Source: Linanthus parryae
Lineage: Eukaryota > Streptophyta > Magnoliopsida > Ericales > Polemoniaceae
DNA: 64,000 nt
NCBI GenBank assembly: GCA_023055425.1
Contig: JALGPY010000015.1
Location: 1,488,001-1,552,000 of the forward strand
Direction: 5' to 3'
Part shown: piece after piece, positions 46,301-58,700 of the stretch
Layout: every line of letters starts with the position of its first letter
Position numbering within the stretch: position 1 is the first letter of the stretch
The notes under the pieces: model-generated
What the model was told of the DNA's origin: nothing
The model's database searches: none
The model's input: the letters and a program-made list of their open reading frames with translations, nothing else
Program-made: the position numbers and the translations under genes

Positions 46301-49300
46301 CAGTGCTGTTAGTAGTGTTCATATTTTTGTGAAGTGGACACTTCTAACCCTAAACAAAAGGAATCAAATGTCAAGTAATGACGTTAGTAGAACTTGTGAC
46401 GGGAAATTTCCCTGAAAGCTGATTGAAAATTATTGACAACTGAAGATGGTAACATTTCCAAACTGGAGGGAGTAATCTGATGGTTTCACGATATTGGACT
46501 TAGGTAACAATAAAATGTTATTGTACGTTTATAATAACCAATATTATTTATATCGGCACCGTCGCAAAGCACTCAACTCAACGAATTTGAAATTAGTCAT
46601 TCCCCTGCTCCCCACAAGGGCCCTGTGACTTAGGTCTGGCTTCTGGCAATTAATCTTTTAGGCGGTTTTCCCTCGTGTCTCCAAAGTTTAAAATCATTTG
46701 GAAAATTTTGTTGCTTGTGGTGCTATAGCTGGTAAGTGAAGAGTGGAAATGGAACTCAATTTAGTGAATAATGAGTTGTATTGCTGAATACATTCATATG
46801 GCAGATTTCTGTAAGCTGCTTTAGTTCTCACACATAGGATCTGCTATCCTTCTTTTTCTGTACTCTTGTAACAATTTTCTCAAAATCTCCATGATTTCCT
46901 TTCCCAATCCTTGGTGAAAAAGAAAAAAATCAGATGGATGTGGCAAAGATGGTGCAGTGCTCACTCAGACAAGAACAATCAATTGACCGGTCATGAAGGC
47001 TGGCATCATTTCAATTCAACTGCAAAGCAATTTTTTTATCAGTGATATTTCTTTTTATGCATTTGTGTCACGGAAACAATATAAATTTATTGATAAAGTA
47101 GAACAGTACGAAGACACAGTCACAATACAGTAACGAAACCAAAATAAAACCAGTCAAACCTAAAATAGCAGTTCTTGAACGTGAGTGACATAAGTTTGAT
47201 TTATACGTAAGTCAATCTAAAAAAAAAAGCCGCTCATCGGGTATTTTCTTCTTTGGCTTTAGCTTAATCACCACAATGGAACATATATTCAGTCAGTTCT
47301 TCTCAGAGAGTTGCTAGTTTGGTGTGGAACAGACAGTGGTTTACTTTTCTGCTTTTGGTGGTTTGAATATGTTGAGTTGCTATATGATGTGTCCATACTG
47401 TATAGGCCCCATTGTCTGAGTTTAATTGTCAGTTATGATAGAATTACCTTCTCAAATTGATTGTCATTTCTATCTTTTCGATGGACACGTGTTGAAGTTG
47501 GAAATGGAAATTTTAAATTCCGTATGTAGTTCTTTAGTCAATAACATGAAATTATTATTGGACGAATACAGCATTTATGACATCTGTTTTTGTTTTTTCT
47601 TTCCCTACCTGACTGAGCATTGAAATTGCGCAGTCAGCTCTTCCTCCAGAGCAGCTAGCATGGTGTGGAATGGACAGCGTGTTACTTTATCGGGACGATG
47701 AAGTCCTGATGGTTGGTCCCTTTGGAGATCCTGTACGCTACTTCTATGATGAACCTATCTTTCTTATCCCTGAATGTGATGGGGTGAGGATACTTTCAAA
47801 CACAAGCATGGAGTTTCTACAAAGAGTACCTGATTCTACTGTATCTATCTTCACAATCGGCAGCGCTACACCTGCAGCTTTGCTTTATGATGCCCTGGAT
47901 CATTATGATCGACGGAGTGCCAAGGTAGATAGTACTCTCTTTTGAAGCAAAGGAAGCATTTAAATCTACAATAGTTTGCGACTTTTCTCCTCCTGACTGA
48001 CATATGAGTGCCATAAAGTCTTATTCTTTGTTTTTACTGTCTTTTTTCCTGTTAATGGGCACTGTGATAAGTGTAGAAGGTGACAAAAGAAAAGAACAGA
48101 TTGACTGAACAATTTTATGGCCAAGATGACCTACAACCACGAATAAGAGACCATAGTCCCATGGAGATATATACACTGTTCTCTTTCAATTATTAACATA
48201 CTTATTGAATTTTTCACTGGACAAAGAAAGATACAGAAGAATTAAGACAAGGAAAAGCTTAAAAAACTACGTACTCACAAAATTGAAAGAGCACAAAGGC
48301 ATAAGTCTGTATGTCTGTCACATCTCTCAAAGCTATCTTATCTTCGAACTCGTGGAGAGAACTTTTTCTATCTTTATTTACTTTGATTAAATGAATTGTC
48401 AGTAGAAAATCTCCCTTGGGGATGAGAGGGAAGAGTTGTTTAGGTTGGGGGGGGGGGGGGGGGGGTTTAGTGCGAGGAATCTATTTTAACCTATACTTCC
48501 AAAAAAATCTGCCCAACCAAGCGAACACTAATCTTCGGCACAGAAATTACTTCGCAACTTTTTTCTGTTGAAGAACCTACTGAGATGATTTTCGAAGTAG
48601 GCGGCTGCTACAGCTGTACCATAGACGGACGGTCATGAAGGTCACCAAACTACCCCCACACAATCATGCAACTACCACATAACTACTTAAAACTTCCAGG
48701 GTTGTTATATAAATTTTAATAAGATGCATATCAGAGGTAGCAGGTCAATATGCCAGAACCGTGGGGTAGGATTAAAGGATTGTTGGTCTCTGCCCTTCCA
48801 TGCCTTTTTCCCTATAGATGCTGACTGCTATAGTTTCATTTGAAGTGTTTATCAATATCCTCTAAACCGTGTATTTCAGCATGTCCTCTGCCACTTGACT
48901 CTCCTGAATAGACGCCACCATAGCATCCTGTCTCCCCAGTTGCAGTACCACTTGTGAACACACATTGTTGATGTCACAAGTATTATACTGTTTCTGTATG
49001 ATGGATGTGGAGTTGACAAATGGTTGTAGGTGCGGAATTTGAGTTTTTGGTACGAACCACATGGCTACTTTGCGGGAGCTTTTGGCATCGAGTTTGGGAT
49101 GGAACATATAAGAAAATGGATCACATGTCCAATTGAGACTCCAGACAGTAAAGATTGAAAGGAAATGTACTATAATATTTTTAAAAGCAGTGGTTTCTGG
49201 TTTTCTCCTTCACCTCAATCTTTTGTTTATCTTGAACAAAATGAACTTTTGGTGGGTATGACTTGTTTTGTAATAGTTCTAATTTTTTTGACCAGAAGAA

Positions 49301-49682
49301 CCTAACAGATTTTTACATCACAAATATGCTCTTTGTCATCAGTTTCCTTCTCTTTATCGCATAACTCAGGAGCCTAAGGTCCTAGTGAGTCAGAGTATTA
49401 CTCTAGGAAGGAGCAAGGGAGGGGGGGGGGGGGGGAAGCAATGTGGGGTGGGATGTAAGATTCCGGTGAAACCTGCATGACCGGGAGGTCCAAGACTTGT
49501 TTACTTTTTTCAATATGCTTTATCGTGTTGGAACCCCACCAGTAGGCCCTGATACTTTGGAGTGGCGGTTATCTTCGACCGGTTTGTTCACTGTTCGGTC
49601 TTACTATTCCTTTTTGTGTGGGGCGCTTGCGTCATGGGTCCCGCTCCTTCGATTTGGCATGTAGGGGCTCCTTTCAGTGCCG

Positions 49683-49724
<42 letters not shown>

Positions 49725-52700
49725 GTGGTGTGCGGCTCGTGACAGGATCTTGACTATCGACAACTTGGTTCGGCATCGTCAAATGTTGGTCAATTGGTGC
49801 TGTATGTGTAAGTCATGTTCAGAATACTCTAAAAAAAAAGAAGTCATGTTCAGAATCAGTTCATCACCTTCTGTTGCATTGTCCTGCTGTGAGATCCTAC
49901 TAGGATCCGGTCCACTCGACTTTTGGCATTTGTTGGGTTGTGTCCAGAACAGTTACTGAGTTTCTGATTGCTTGGGGGTGGCGTTCAGGTTGGGAGAGAG
50001 CGAAAGAAGGTGTGGAGGTTGGCTCCTTTGGTTGTTACATGGTTCATATGGATGGTGCGGAATAGAGTAACTTTTGATGAAGTTCGTCTGTCAGATGCAT
50101 ATGTTAAAGGATTAATCTTTCAGGTGTTATTGGAGTGGCGGTCCTGCGTTCCACTGAGTTCGATCGATCATCTGTTCGATTTTATGGATTCCATAGCGTA
50201 GGTTGTTGTAGTAGCTTTGCTCCTTTCGCTGTGTAGGTTGTGCGTGTATGACCTCTCACTTTCTGTGTAATCCTTCTTTTTCGAGTTTAATATTATTACC
50301 TAAAAGAAAGGATAATACTTATGCAACTCAAACCAAACCTTTTTATACTAACTAGAGTTCAACTACTGCTATCTTCCCCTTGTTTGTCTCCCCCTTCTCT
50401 CTATTCGTGTCTGTTAGATTTCATAAACAAAGAGGAAAAAGAAAAATAGATAAAAACTTCAAGAATTTGCAAAATTACATGCCGCCCACTTGACAGCCGG
50501 AAGCACATGGTGGACAGCCTAGCAAGCACAAGGTTGAGGAACCAAATTGGGGAGGACCTTATTTGTGCCCTGGTCAAGTATGTTACAGTTTAGTAGTTAA
50601 CTACACACGGTAGAATTAGATAACAATGCGAAAAGGGTGTATGTAACGTTTATTATCCCAGTGAGGATATTCTGACATGATTTGTTCTATCAGGCTGATG
50701 AAAATTTGAGAGTGATACGTTCTTCCTTGCCCGAGGCAGTTGAATTGTGTATTGATGCTGCGGGTCATGAATTTGACAACTCACGACAAACGATGTTACT
50801 AAGAGCCGCGAGCTATGGCAAAGCTTTCTGCAGGTATTGATGCATTTTTGTTTCTTTCCATAATCTAATATTTGCGTGGAAGATTCAGTTACTCTCAGAA
50901 CCCATGTTTAGTATGAAAGTCATGCTGATGACTTATCACAACAGATTATGCATTAGATGGATGTCAGCTACTTAAGTCCGTTCTCTGAGTATAATTACTG
51001 TCTTGAGATTGGCTCATGTGGCCTATGTTGCTTGTAAAATGGTTATGAAATGAATAGGTGAAAAGACTAGGAGGGATGAGTGAGAGGGAGGGGGAAATAT
51101 TGCATGTCAAGACATCCTCGCAAGAAATGTACAACCAAAAAACATTGAATGGTACATTCTGGAGTCTGAATCCATTTTGACATGCTTTATTACAGATCTT
51201 CTCACGGCCTGTACACAAAGCTAGTTTAATCATGCTTATAATTGCAGTATAACATGAGATTTCCTCTAAGGCAGTGATCTTTCTAACCATATAATGCAGC
51301 GCAGAAGTGAACCTGCGATTAAAGCTGCAATAGGTGCAAAAATACACCTTGAGAAGGAGAATAAATCCTGAATCTGGATTTTATGGCAGTAAGACTAGTA
51401 AATTGAAGTGGGAAACACAAACTCTCAGATTCTAGGGTTTCTACCCAAGAAAACTATTGATTCTTTTCCTTAAAGTTCAATACAAAAATAAGCTTGCTAG
51501 CAGGGACGGACCCAGGAATTTTTCATAGGGGGGGCCGAAGTAAAAGACATGTTAAAAAAGTTACATGATTCTAAGGATAATTTCAATCACACAAAAGAAA
51601 TTGTTACAAATAACCTATAGCGTATTTTGTGACACATCCTTTCAAAAAATCAAACCCGTCAATGGTAAAAACTGGCACTTAAGTATTAATTTTCATTTAG
51701 CTGAATATTTTTTAAAATGGTATAATGCCTAAATAAGAAATCTGGAGGGGCGAAATAGTGTGAATTCTCATTGACAGTCCTTTTTCTCTCAAAAAAATGA
51801 CAGTAATTTTACCCGTAGCCAATATGTCAAATTGTATGTCAAATAGTTACTTCATTTATTTAATTACATTTCTCTGTAGTCCTCTAAGTGATGGATTGAG
51901 ATAAAATAGGATTGTGATAATATTGCTGAGTTGGTGATACAAGATATAACTGCCACCATATTTCGACCAATAAGAGATTACGGCCCGAAACGTCCCCGGA
52001 TCGTCAGCTGGCGTCCCAAAAAAACTGAGATTGGGAACACGACTGGAACGGCGCCGGGACGCGTTCCAGCTCTTCTGGAACTCTGGCGGAACGTCCCAGC
52101 TTCCACAGACCTTCAACAGATCGGCGACTTGAAGTCCGATCTTCAAGTTACTTACCTTTGACGACTTCAGCGACTTCGAACTCCAACAGATTGGGGACTT
52201 CAAGTCCGATCTTTACGGTATTTGATGCGTCCTCTTCTCCTTCGTCTTCTTCTTCCTCTTCTCCTTCGTCTTCTTCTTTCTCTTCTGCTTCGTCATCCTC
52301 TGTTAGTCTATGTTCGCAAACCGAAATCGAAGGTTCAAGGTAGCGAGGATGGGAGGGCATCTCTGTTGCTGCGTCGTTGACTGAGAGAGAGAGAAACATG
52401 AAGTACAGGAGTTTGTGGATCTAAGGGTTCAAAATACACCATAGGAATGGAGGGCTCATATTTGTTTTTGTAGACCCCTATGTAGCACCAAAACGGGGAC
52501 GGGGACGAGACGAAACGGGGACGGGAACGCCGGAACGGCGATTTTCAAAAATTGGGGAGACGAAACGGCGGGGGAACGGCAATTTTTTTATATATATATA
52601 TATATATATAACCTTATTTTTTTTTAATTATATTATATATATGTAAATACATATAAATTAAGAACAATTTTTATTGAAAAAATAAAAAATAAAATGACCG

Positions 52701-55700
52701 AACTTCATCAAAAGAAACAAATTTTATTCTAAAAAAAAGAAACAAGTTGAAGTGGAGAAGTCAATCAGTTGCTGAATATACAATGGGGTCTACAAAAACA
52801 AATCTGAGCCCTCCATTCCTATGGTGTATTTTGAACCCTTATCCACAAACTACTGCACTTCATGTTTCTCTCTCTCAGTCAACGACGCAGCAACAGAGAC
52901 GCCTTCCCATCCTCGCTACCTTCAACCTTCGATTTTGGTTTGCGAACAGAGACTAACAGAGGAAGACGAAGCAGAAGAGGAGGAAGAAGACGAAGGAGAA
53001 GAGAAGGAGAATAGGAAGAAGAAGACGAAGGAGAAGAGGACGCATCAAATACCTTAAAGGTCGGACTTGAAGTCACCGTTCTGTTGGAGTTCGAAGTCGC
53101 TGAAGTCGTCAAAGGTAAGTAACTTGAAGATCGGACTTCAAGTGGCCGATCTGTGAAAGCAGGGACGTTCCGCCGGAGTTCCGGAAAAGCTGGAACGCGT
53201 CCCTGCGCCGTTCCAGTCGTGTTCCCGATCTCAGTTTTTTTGGGGACGCCAGCTGACGATCCGGGGACGTTTCGGGGCGTTCCGGCGCCGTTCCGGCGTT
53301 CCGGACGGGTACGAAACGGGGACGGAGGCCTACATGCCGTTCCGGTGCTTCATAGGTAGACCCCATTGTATACTCAGCAACTGCATGACTTATCCACTTC
53401 AATTTGTTTCTTTTTTTTAGAATACAATTTGTTTCATTTTTCTTTTTTTTTTGCAATATACAATTTGTTTCTGCTTATGCAGTTTGGTCATTTTATTTTT
53501 TATTTTTTTCAAAAAACTTGTTCTTAATTTATATGTATTTACATATATAATTAAAAAATTAAGGTTATATATTTTATATATATTTATATATAAAAAAAAA
53601 TTTGCTGTTCCCCGGGCGTTTGGTCTCCCCAATTTTTGAAAATCGGCGTTCCGGCGTTCCCGTTCCCGTTTCGTCTCGCCCCCGTCCCCGTTTCGGTGCT
53701 ACATAGTTCAGACATATCAAGGTAATTTTATCAAATCACAACTGAAATCAAACCTGAAGGGGGACCACGTTTTAAGATTAGTATTAAAAACCCTTATAAT
53801 TAGGGATATATAAGAACATAGATAGTGGTTAGCTAAATCTTAGGGGGGGCCATGGCCCATGCCACCTATGCTACAGGTCCGTCCCTGCTTGCTAGAGCGT
53901 TTATACAATACCCCTATTTATAGTGAACTTCAAGTTGTTTCCCTAAGGTCTAAAAGACAAATATAACCTAAATATTGCCCTACTTCAATGCTAAGTAAGA
54001 ACATACAAGAGTCTCTTACTTCACAGCTAAGTAAACAGAATAATAAATAACAAAAGGGTGCAGGTTAAAAACTGCACTAAAGAAGGTTAAAGCCTGCAGG
54101 TTGGGCCTACAAGTTCAGTTTGATAATTATTCAAGCTGGTCTTATTCAGCACCTTCCTAGCCCCAAACCTACTTTTGTTTCTGTTAAGTTTTCTATGGAC
54201 ATATTGCTCAAGAGATACGAATCAATAGTCCATAGATTCATCGATTCCGTAGAATCTCCCTGCATTACCATATTAGCGACTGGGTATTGAGTTCTAGTAG
54301 ATTTTTTTTAATCATAGAAAAAAGTCAACCAGTTAATTACTCCATCCGTCGCAAAAAAAGGATGTAAATGTCGACTTACCAAAAGTGACATACTTTTCCA
54401 CTTCCCTCCATACCATTTTTCAATTCTATCACCTTTTTATTCCCGAGAAAAGTACCACATATGACGAAGAATATTTTTTGTAACTTAACCAAGTCAAAAG
54501 CATCTCCTAAAACTCTGTGGATAGTGGAAAAATACATCCTTTTTGGAACTGAGGAAGTATTATATATAATTTAATAAGTATTTAATATATATTCATTCAT
54601 TTCAGTATAATATTAAAATGGTATAATATAATTTATTGATTGATCTGTATTCATTCATTACTTATTCACTAGTTACTGGTATATACTAGACTTACCTATG
54701 AGTTAAGGATTCTGTTATGTCAAGTTTGATACTCTAGTTGACAACTCTTTAATGGACTCTTTCTGTCATACTCTGTCCGTCCCAGAAAGGATGTCTTATC
54801 TCAGTTTTTTTTTTCTGAGAAGAACCTTTCTGAGTTTTGAATAAGTTCTAGGAGATGCATTTGACTTGGAAGAGTTTCAAAAATTACCTTTGTCATACAT
54901 GGTACTTTTTCTTGGGAAGTGAAAAGTAGAAGTTTGAAAAAGGGTATGGAGGGAAGTAAAGTGGAAAAGTTTGTAATTTTTGGTAAGAGGACATCCATTT
55001 TAGGGAAGGAAGACAATCCTTTTTGGGACAGAGGGAGTCCTTATTAAGTCATGTCTAACTTTGAACGAACTATACACTGCCAACAAGCATATCATTATTT
55101 ATTATTTTTTCTAGAACATGAATGAGAATGTAATTATTTTGTTCCTTCCTATGTACAAAGCCTTCCTGTTTCCCCTCAAATTCTTTATGTTCCTGTAACA
55201 TCATTTCTCTAGTCATTATAGGAACGGTTGTTTTTGGATTCAGAAGTGCAACGAAAATTATGTTAGTGCTGCTGTTGTGAAATTGACCCAATTTGTATCT
55301 CTGGCCTGGTTTGGGGACCGAGATATATTTTTTTAATCTAGATTTCTAATATGTGCTTGAGATTTCATCTTTTCTTCCTTCTTACTCTCAACCACATAGG
55401 TACATACTGGAATATCTAGATGAAAATTATCTTAAATATCTAGGGTCCCCAAACTAGCCCAATGTCGAAGGAAAATTGGTATAGGGTCTTGGTATTATAA
55501 TTTTAGTTCACTTAGCGAATAGAAGTTGCCTTTTTAGTGTTTTGGCAATCAACGAACATTTGGGAACTAAAGTAGCTGCGGCATTTTATTTTCAGAACAG
55601 CAAACAGTTTTGAATGTAGTTATATTTTTAACATTGCTACTTTTGTAAGAATACATATATGTTGTTTCAGTAAGTAACAGTATTATTTGCTATGGCAGAC

Positions 55701-58700
55701 AATTCAACCGTGACCGCTTTCGGGAAATGTGTAAAACATTACGGGTGTTGAACGCTGTACGCGAACATGAAACGGGTATCCCTCTCAGTATCCAACAATA
55801 CCAGGTCTTTAAAGCTAAAATAGATCTACATTTCAGGTTAATTGTAAACTCTGTGTTGCCTTGATTGGCAAGATAGCTAATGTATTTGTGTGTTCTTGCA
55901 GTTACTCACACCATCCATCCTTGTGGGTCGTTTAATTAATGCCCATAAGCATTTACTTGCCCTTCAAATATCAGATTACCTTGGTTTGGACAAAGTAAGT
56001 TCTTGTCATTTTTTTTTGAAATATTAATCAATGGTTTATTCTTTCTGACTCATCTTTCCTTGTTATTGTGTCCGTTAATCGATAATTTACTTACCTGTTG
56101 GAAGATGGTGTTGTGTGCATTGACAACTTTGCACCAGAAAGACGTTATATTACACTCTCAAAGTGATTCAGTTGATAACATTATATCGGTCCTTGCTCTC
56201 AGTATAATTTAGAATTATTTGGTAAAGAAATTAATCATAGAGGCTTCATTTATATGACATGCAATTATGCATTTCCTAGCTTCTACAGAAAATGAGTTTT
56301 GGTACATAATTATTATTAATCCTCACGTTGATCCTCTCCAGGTGGTAAGGTGAGTCTATGTATCTTGGAGAACTAACGAAGAAACCCATAGCTGAAGGCA
56401 ATACTCGAAAGAATTGTCAATTAAATATTAATATTTATTTTTAACACGATTCATACTTTAAAATATAGTAGAAATTGGCATAGTAAATATATTGTGAGAG
56501 ATTATGGAGAGATAGAGTCGGAAATAAAAATGATAGGTAGTAGTGTAAACTGAAGACACAGAGTGAATGAGTGGAAATTAGAGTCCCACCAATATGTATA
56601 GGAGTGTCTGGTTTAAAATAGAACTGGTCCCATATGATTTGTCTTCAGTTACTTGTCAAAATTTTCATTCAAAATTATTTTCCTCGAAATGGTGAAGATC
56701 CATTGTTTGCAAATTGTATTTCCGATGGTCCATAAGAAGTTCTCGAAAGCAATGCTACTATACTGTGTAGATGTCCATTTCCCAGTGATCTCTTTTCTTT
56801 TAGATCAAGCTCTTAGGAGTGTTGTTGGACTATAAAGCTCTTAGGAGTGTTCTTGGGGCATCATCATTTTTACAAAATATCGGTTGGACAATGCAGGAAG
56901 TAGTGATAATGCACTGGGCCCGTGAAAAGATAAAGGCTTCCTTGGCAATTCCTGATCTCACTCTCCTTGAGCTCTTACTTGATAAGGTTTGTAGTTGTAC
57001 TACCATATGTCATTCTTACTTTCCGAAAAACCTATTTGCCTTGTTCTGAAGGCTATTAATGATTGCCGCTCTCTCCCTCTCTCTTGTTCTCACAGCTCAA
57101 AATATGCAAAGGAATCTCTTATGCCGCAATTGCTGCTTATGCAGATAAGAGTGACAGAAGAAGACTGGCTGCTATGCTTGTTGAACATGAACCACGTTCA
57201 TCCAAGCAGGTTTGGTTCTTCTCTCTCGCCTTTTTACTTCTTGCTCTGTATTTCATCTTTTGTTGGAAGTTGGAACTCTCTTTCCATACTGGTGGGCATC
57301 CTAACCCCACTTGGGAGTGGTGTTTTCCAAATGTAAAAAGCATCTGTCATCTTTTTCATTGAATTTGGTTGGTATGTTTAGCAATCTACCATTTATTCAA
57401 AATCAACACAAAAAGTGAATCTGTTTAGTCAAAGAACATTTAAAGGCTAGTTAACTGGAAACAGAAAACAAATCTGGGCAAATTTGAGCTCAGCTTTGCA
57501 CATTACGGTCCTTGTTATAATAGCATTATTCAAATTGGCATTTTGAGTATATAGGATTTAATGCCATAAATTTGCACTTGGAGTGAAAAAAAAATAAAAC
57601 CAAAAATATATGGTAAATGAAAATAACAGTGCAACTATATAATTAATGGATGAAATTCTAAATGAGAGTAAGTAATTCATTTATCTTATTTTTAAGACTG
57701 ATATAATTTTTTGATGATAATGTAGGTCAAGTAGTTAAAATGGAAGCAATAAGTATAATTAAGTAGTGTCGTGTCAGTCGTTTTAGTTAAAAAGCGAGGG
57801 AAATATAGGTAGAAAGGGTGTGTTGCTCTTTCATCACCATGGTGCTAAGTGTTCCTTGTTTCGTTCCTTGTGGCATATTTTTTCTTTTCTTTTTTTTACC
57901 CCTGGTGGCATATTGAGTTTTATATTTGGACATAATTATTGTTTGGATCATTCTAACGAAGTGCATAGTGTAACACTGTTGACTATGTTGTCCAGGTTCC
58001 GTTACTTCTGAGCATTGGAGAGGAAGATACTGCTCTGGCAAAGGCAACTGAAAGTGGTGATACTGATCTTGTTTATCTTGTTTTATTTCACATCTGGCAG
58101 AAGGTACACTTTGAAACTACTTCATTTAGTATTTTTTTTTACCACATGTCATTCTCCTGATTTTTTCTTGTCTTTTCTGCATGAAATTCGGCAACATAGA
58201 GGCCGTCTTCGGAGTTATTTGGAATGATACATGCAAGATCAGTGCCACGTGATCTGTTTATAAATTACGCCAGGTTATCTCCTGATGAACGACGAGCTTT
58301 TCGAATCACCACAGTTTCATTTTTCTCCATTTCTTTTTTTGTGGTGTTAATTTTCTTGCCCATTCTGTATGCAGACACTATAAGCGTGAAACTTTAAAGG
58401 ACTTCTTTCTGTATATCGAACAGCTTCAGGTGTGTTCACTTGTCTTAAATTGCTCTATATTATATATACTATAAGTTTATTTCCTCATTGGGGCAACAAA
58501 AGATGAAAAAGTCAATCCCCTGAATGTGCTGAGAAATGACTCTATCTCAATCCACCAACACCTGTCAGGTTCCTGGGATTTTGTTTGTTTTCCGTGGTCC
58601 TGTGTTCATGGAATACGGTTCTTAACCTTCTCCGGACCAACTGAATAGAAACTGGTATTGGCCTCCTTCTAAACAACACCCTTAGACCTCCAAGGCACAT

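Larger units (their letters stand above)
47925..50693 (+). other. VPS16 intron 2 (2.8 kb)
   Basis: Begins GTAGAT, ends TTCTATCAG. It holds a G19 run (48,447-48,465), a G15 run (49,421-49,435) and a LINE 3' fragment. Otherwise no feature is recognised. Confidence 0.85.
51501..53887. mobile_element. Non-autonomous hAT element in intron 3, carrying nested foldbacks
   Basis: Ends CAGGGACGGACC and GGTCCGTCCCTG are perfect 12-bp inverted repeats, flanked by a perfect 8-bp duplication CTTGCTAG. Subterminal runs of G (ataggggggg; taggggggggcc) are usual for this widespread plant hAT type. The interior lacks transposase and is occupied by nested inverted repeats (51,983-53,706). Confidence 0.9.
50834..55698 (+). 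other. VPS16 intron 3 (4.9 kb)
   Basis: Splits an Arg codon (AG|A) between exons 3 and 4. More than half of it is transposon: a 2.4-kb hAT element, two Stowaway-like MITEs and a possible third small TIR element (55,303-55,460). 50,834-51,492 and 53,896-54,338 show nothing recognisable. Confidence 0.85.

Noticed and set aside
46137..46322. Pro/Ala-rich minus-strand frame in VPS16 intron 1
   Set aside because: Product of a GGTGG/GCGGCGG-rich stretch within a TIR element; no homology recognised.
52821..53057. Glu/Lys-rich frame within the nested foldback
   Set aside because: It derives from a GAAGAA microsatellite present in both arms in opposite orientation, so it is not an independent gene.
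56819..56896. Extension of VPS16 exon 6 upstream, since the frame stays open from 56,819
   Set aside because: The plant VPS16 sequence continues directly from exon 5 (YLGLDK) to EVVIMHW, and a good acceptor (ggacaatgcag) stands at 56,886-56,896. The upstream residues have no counterpart in the family.
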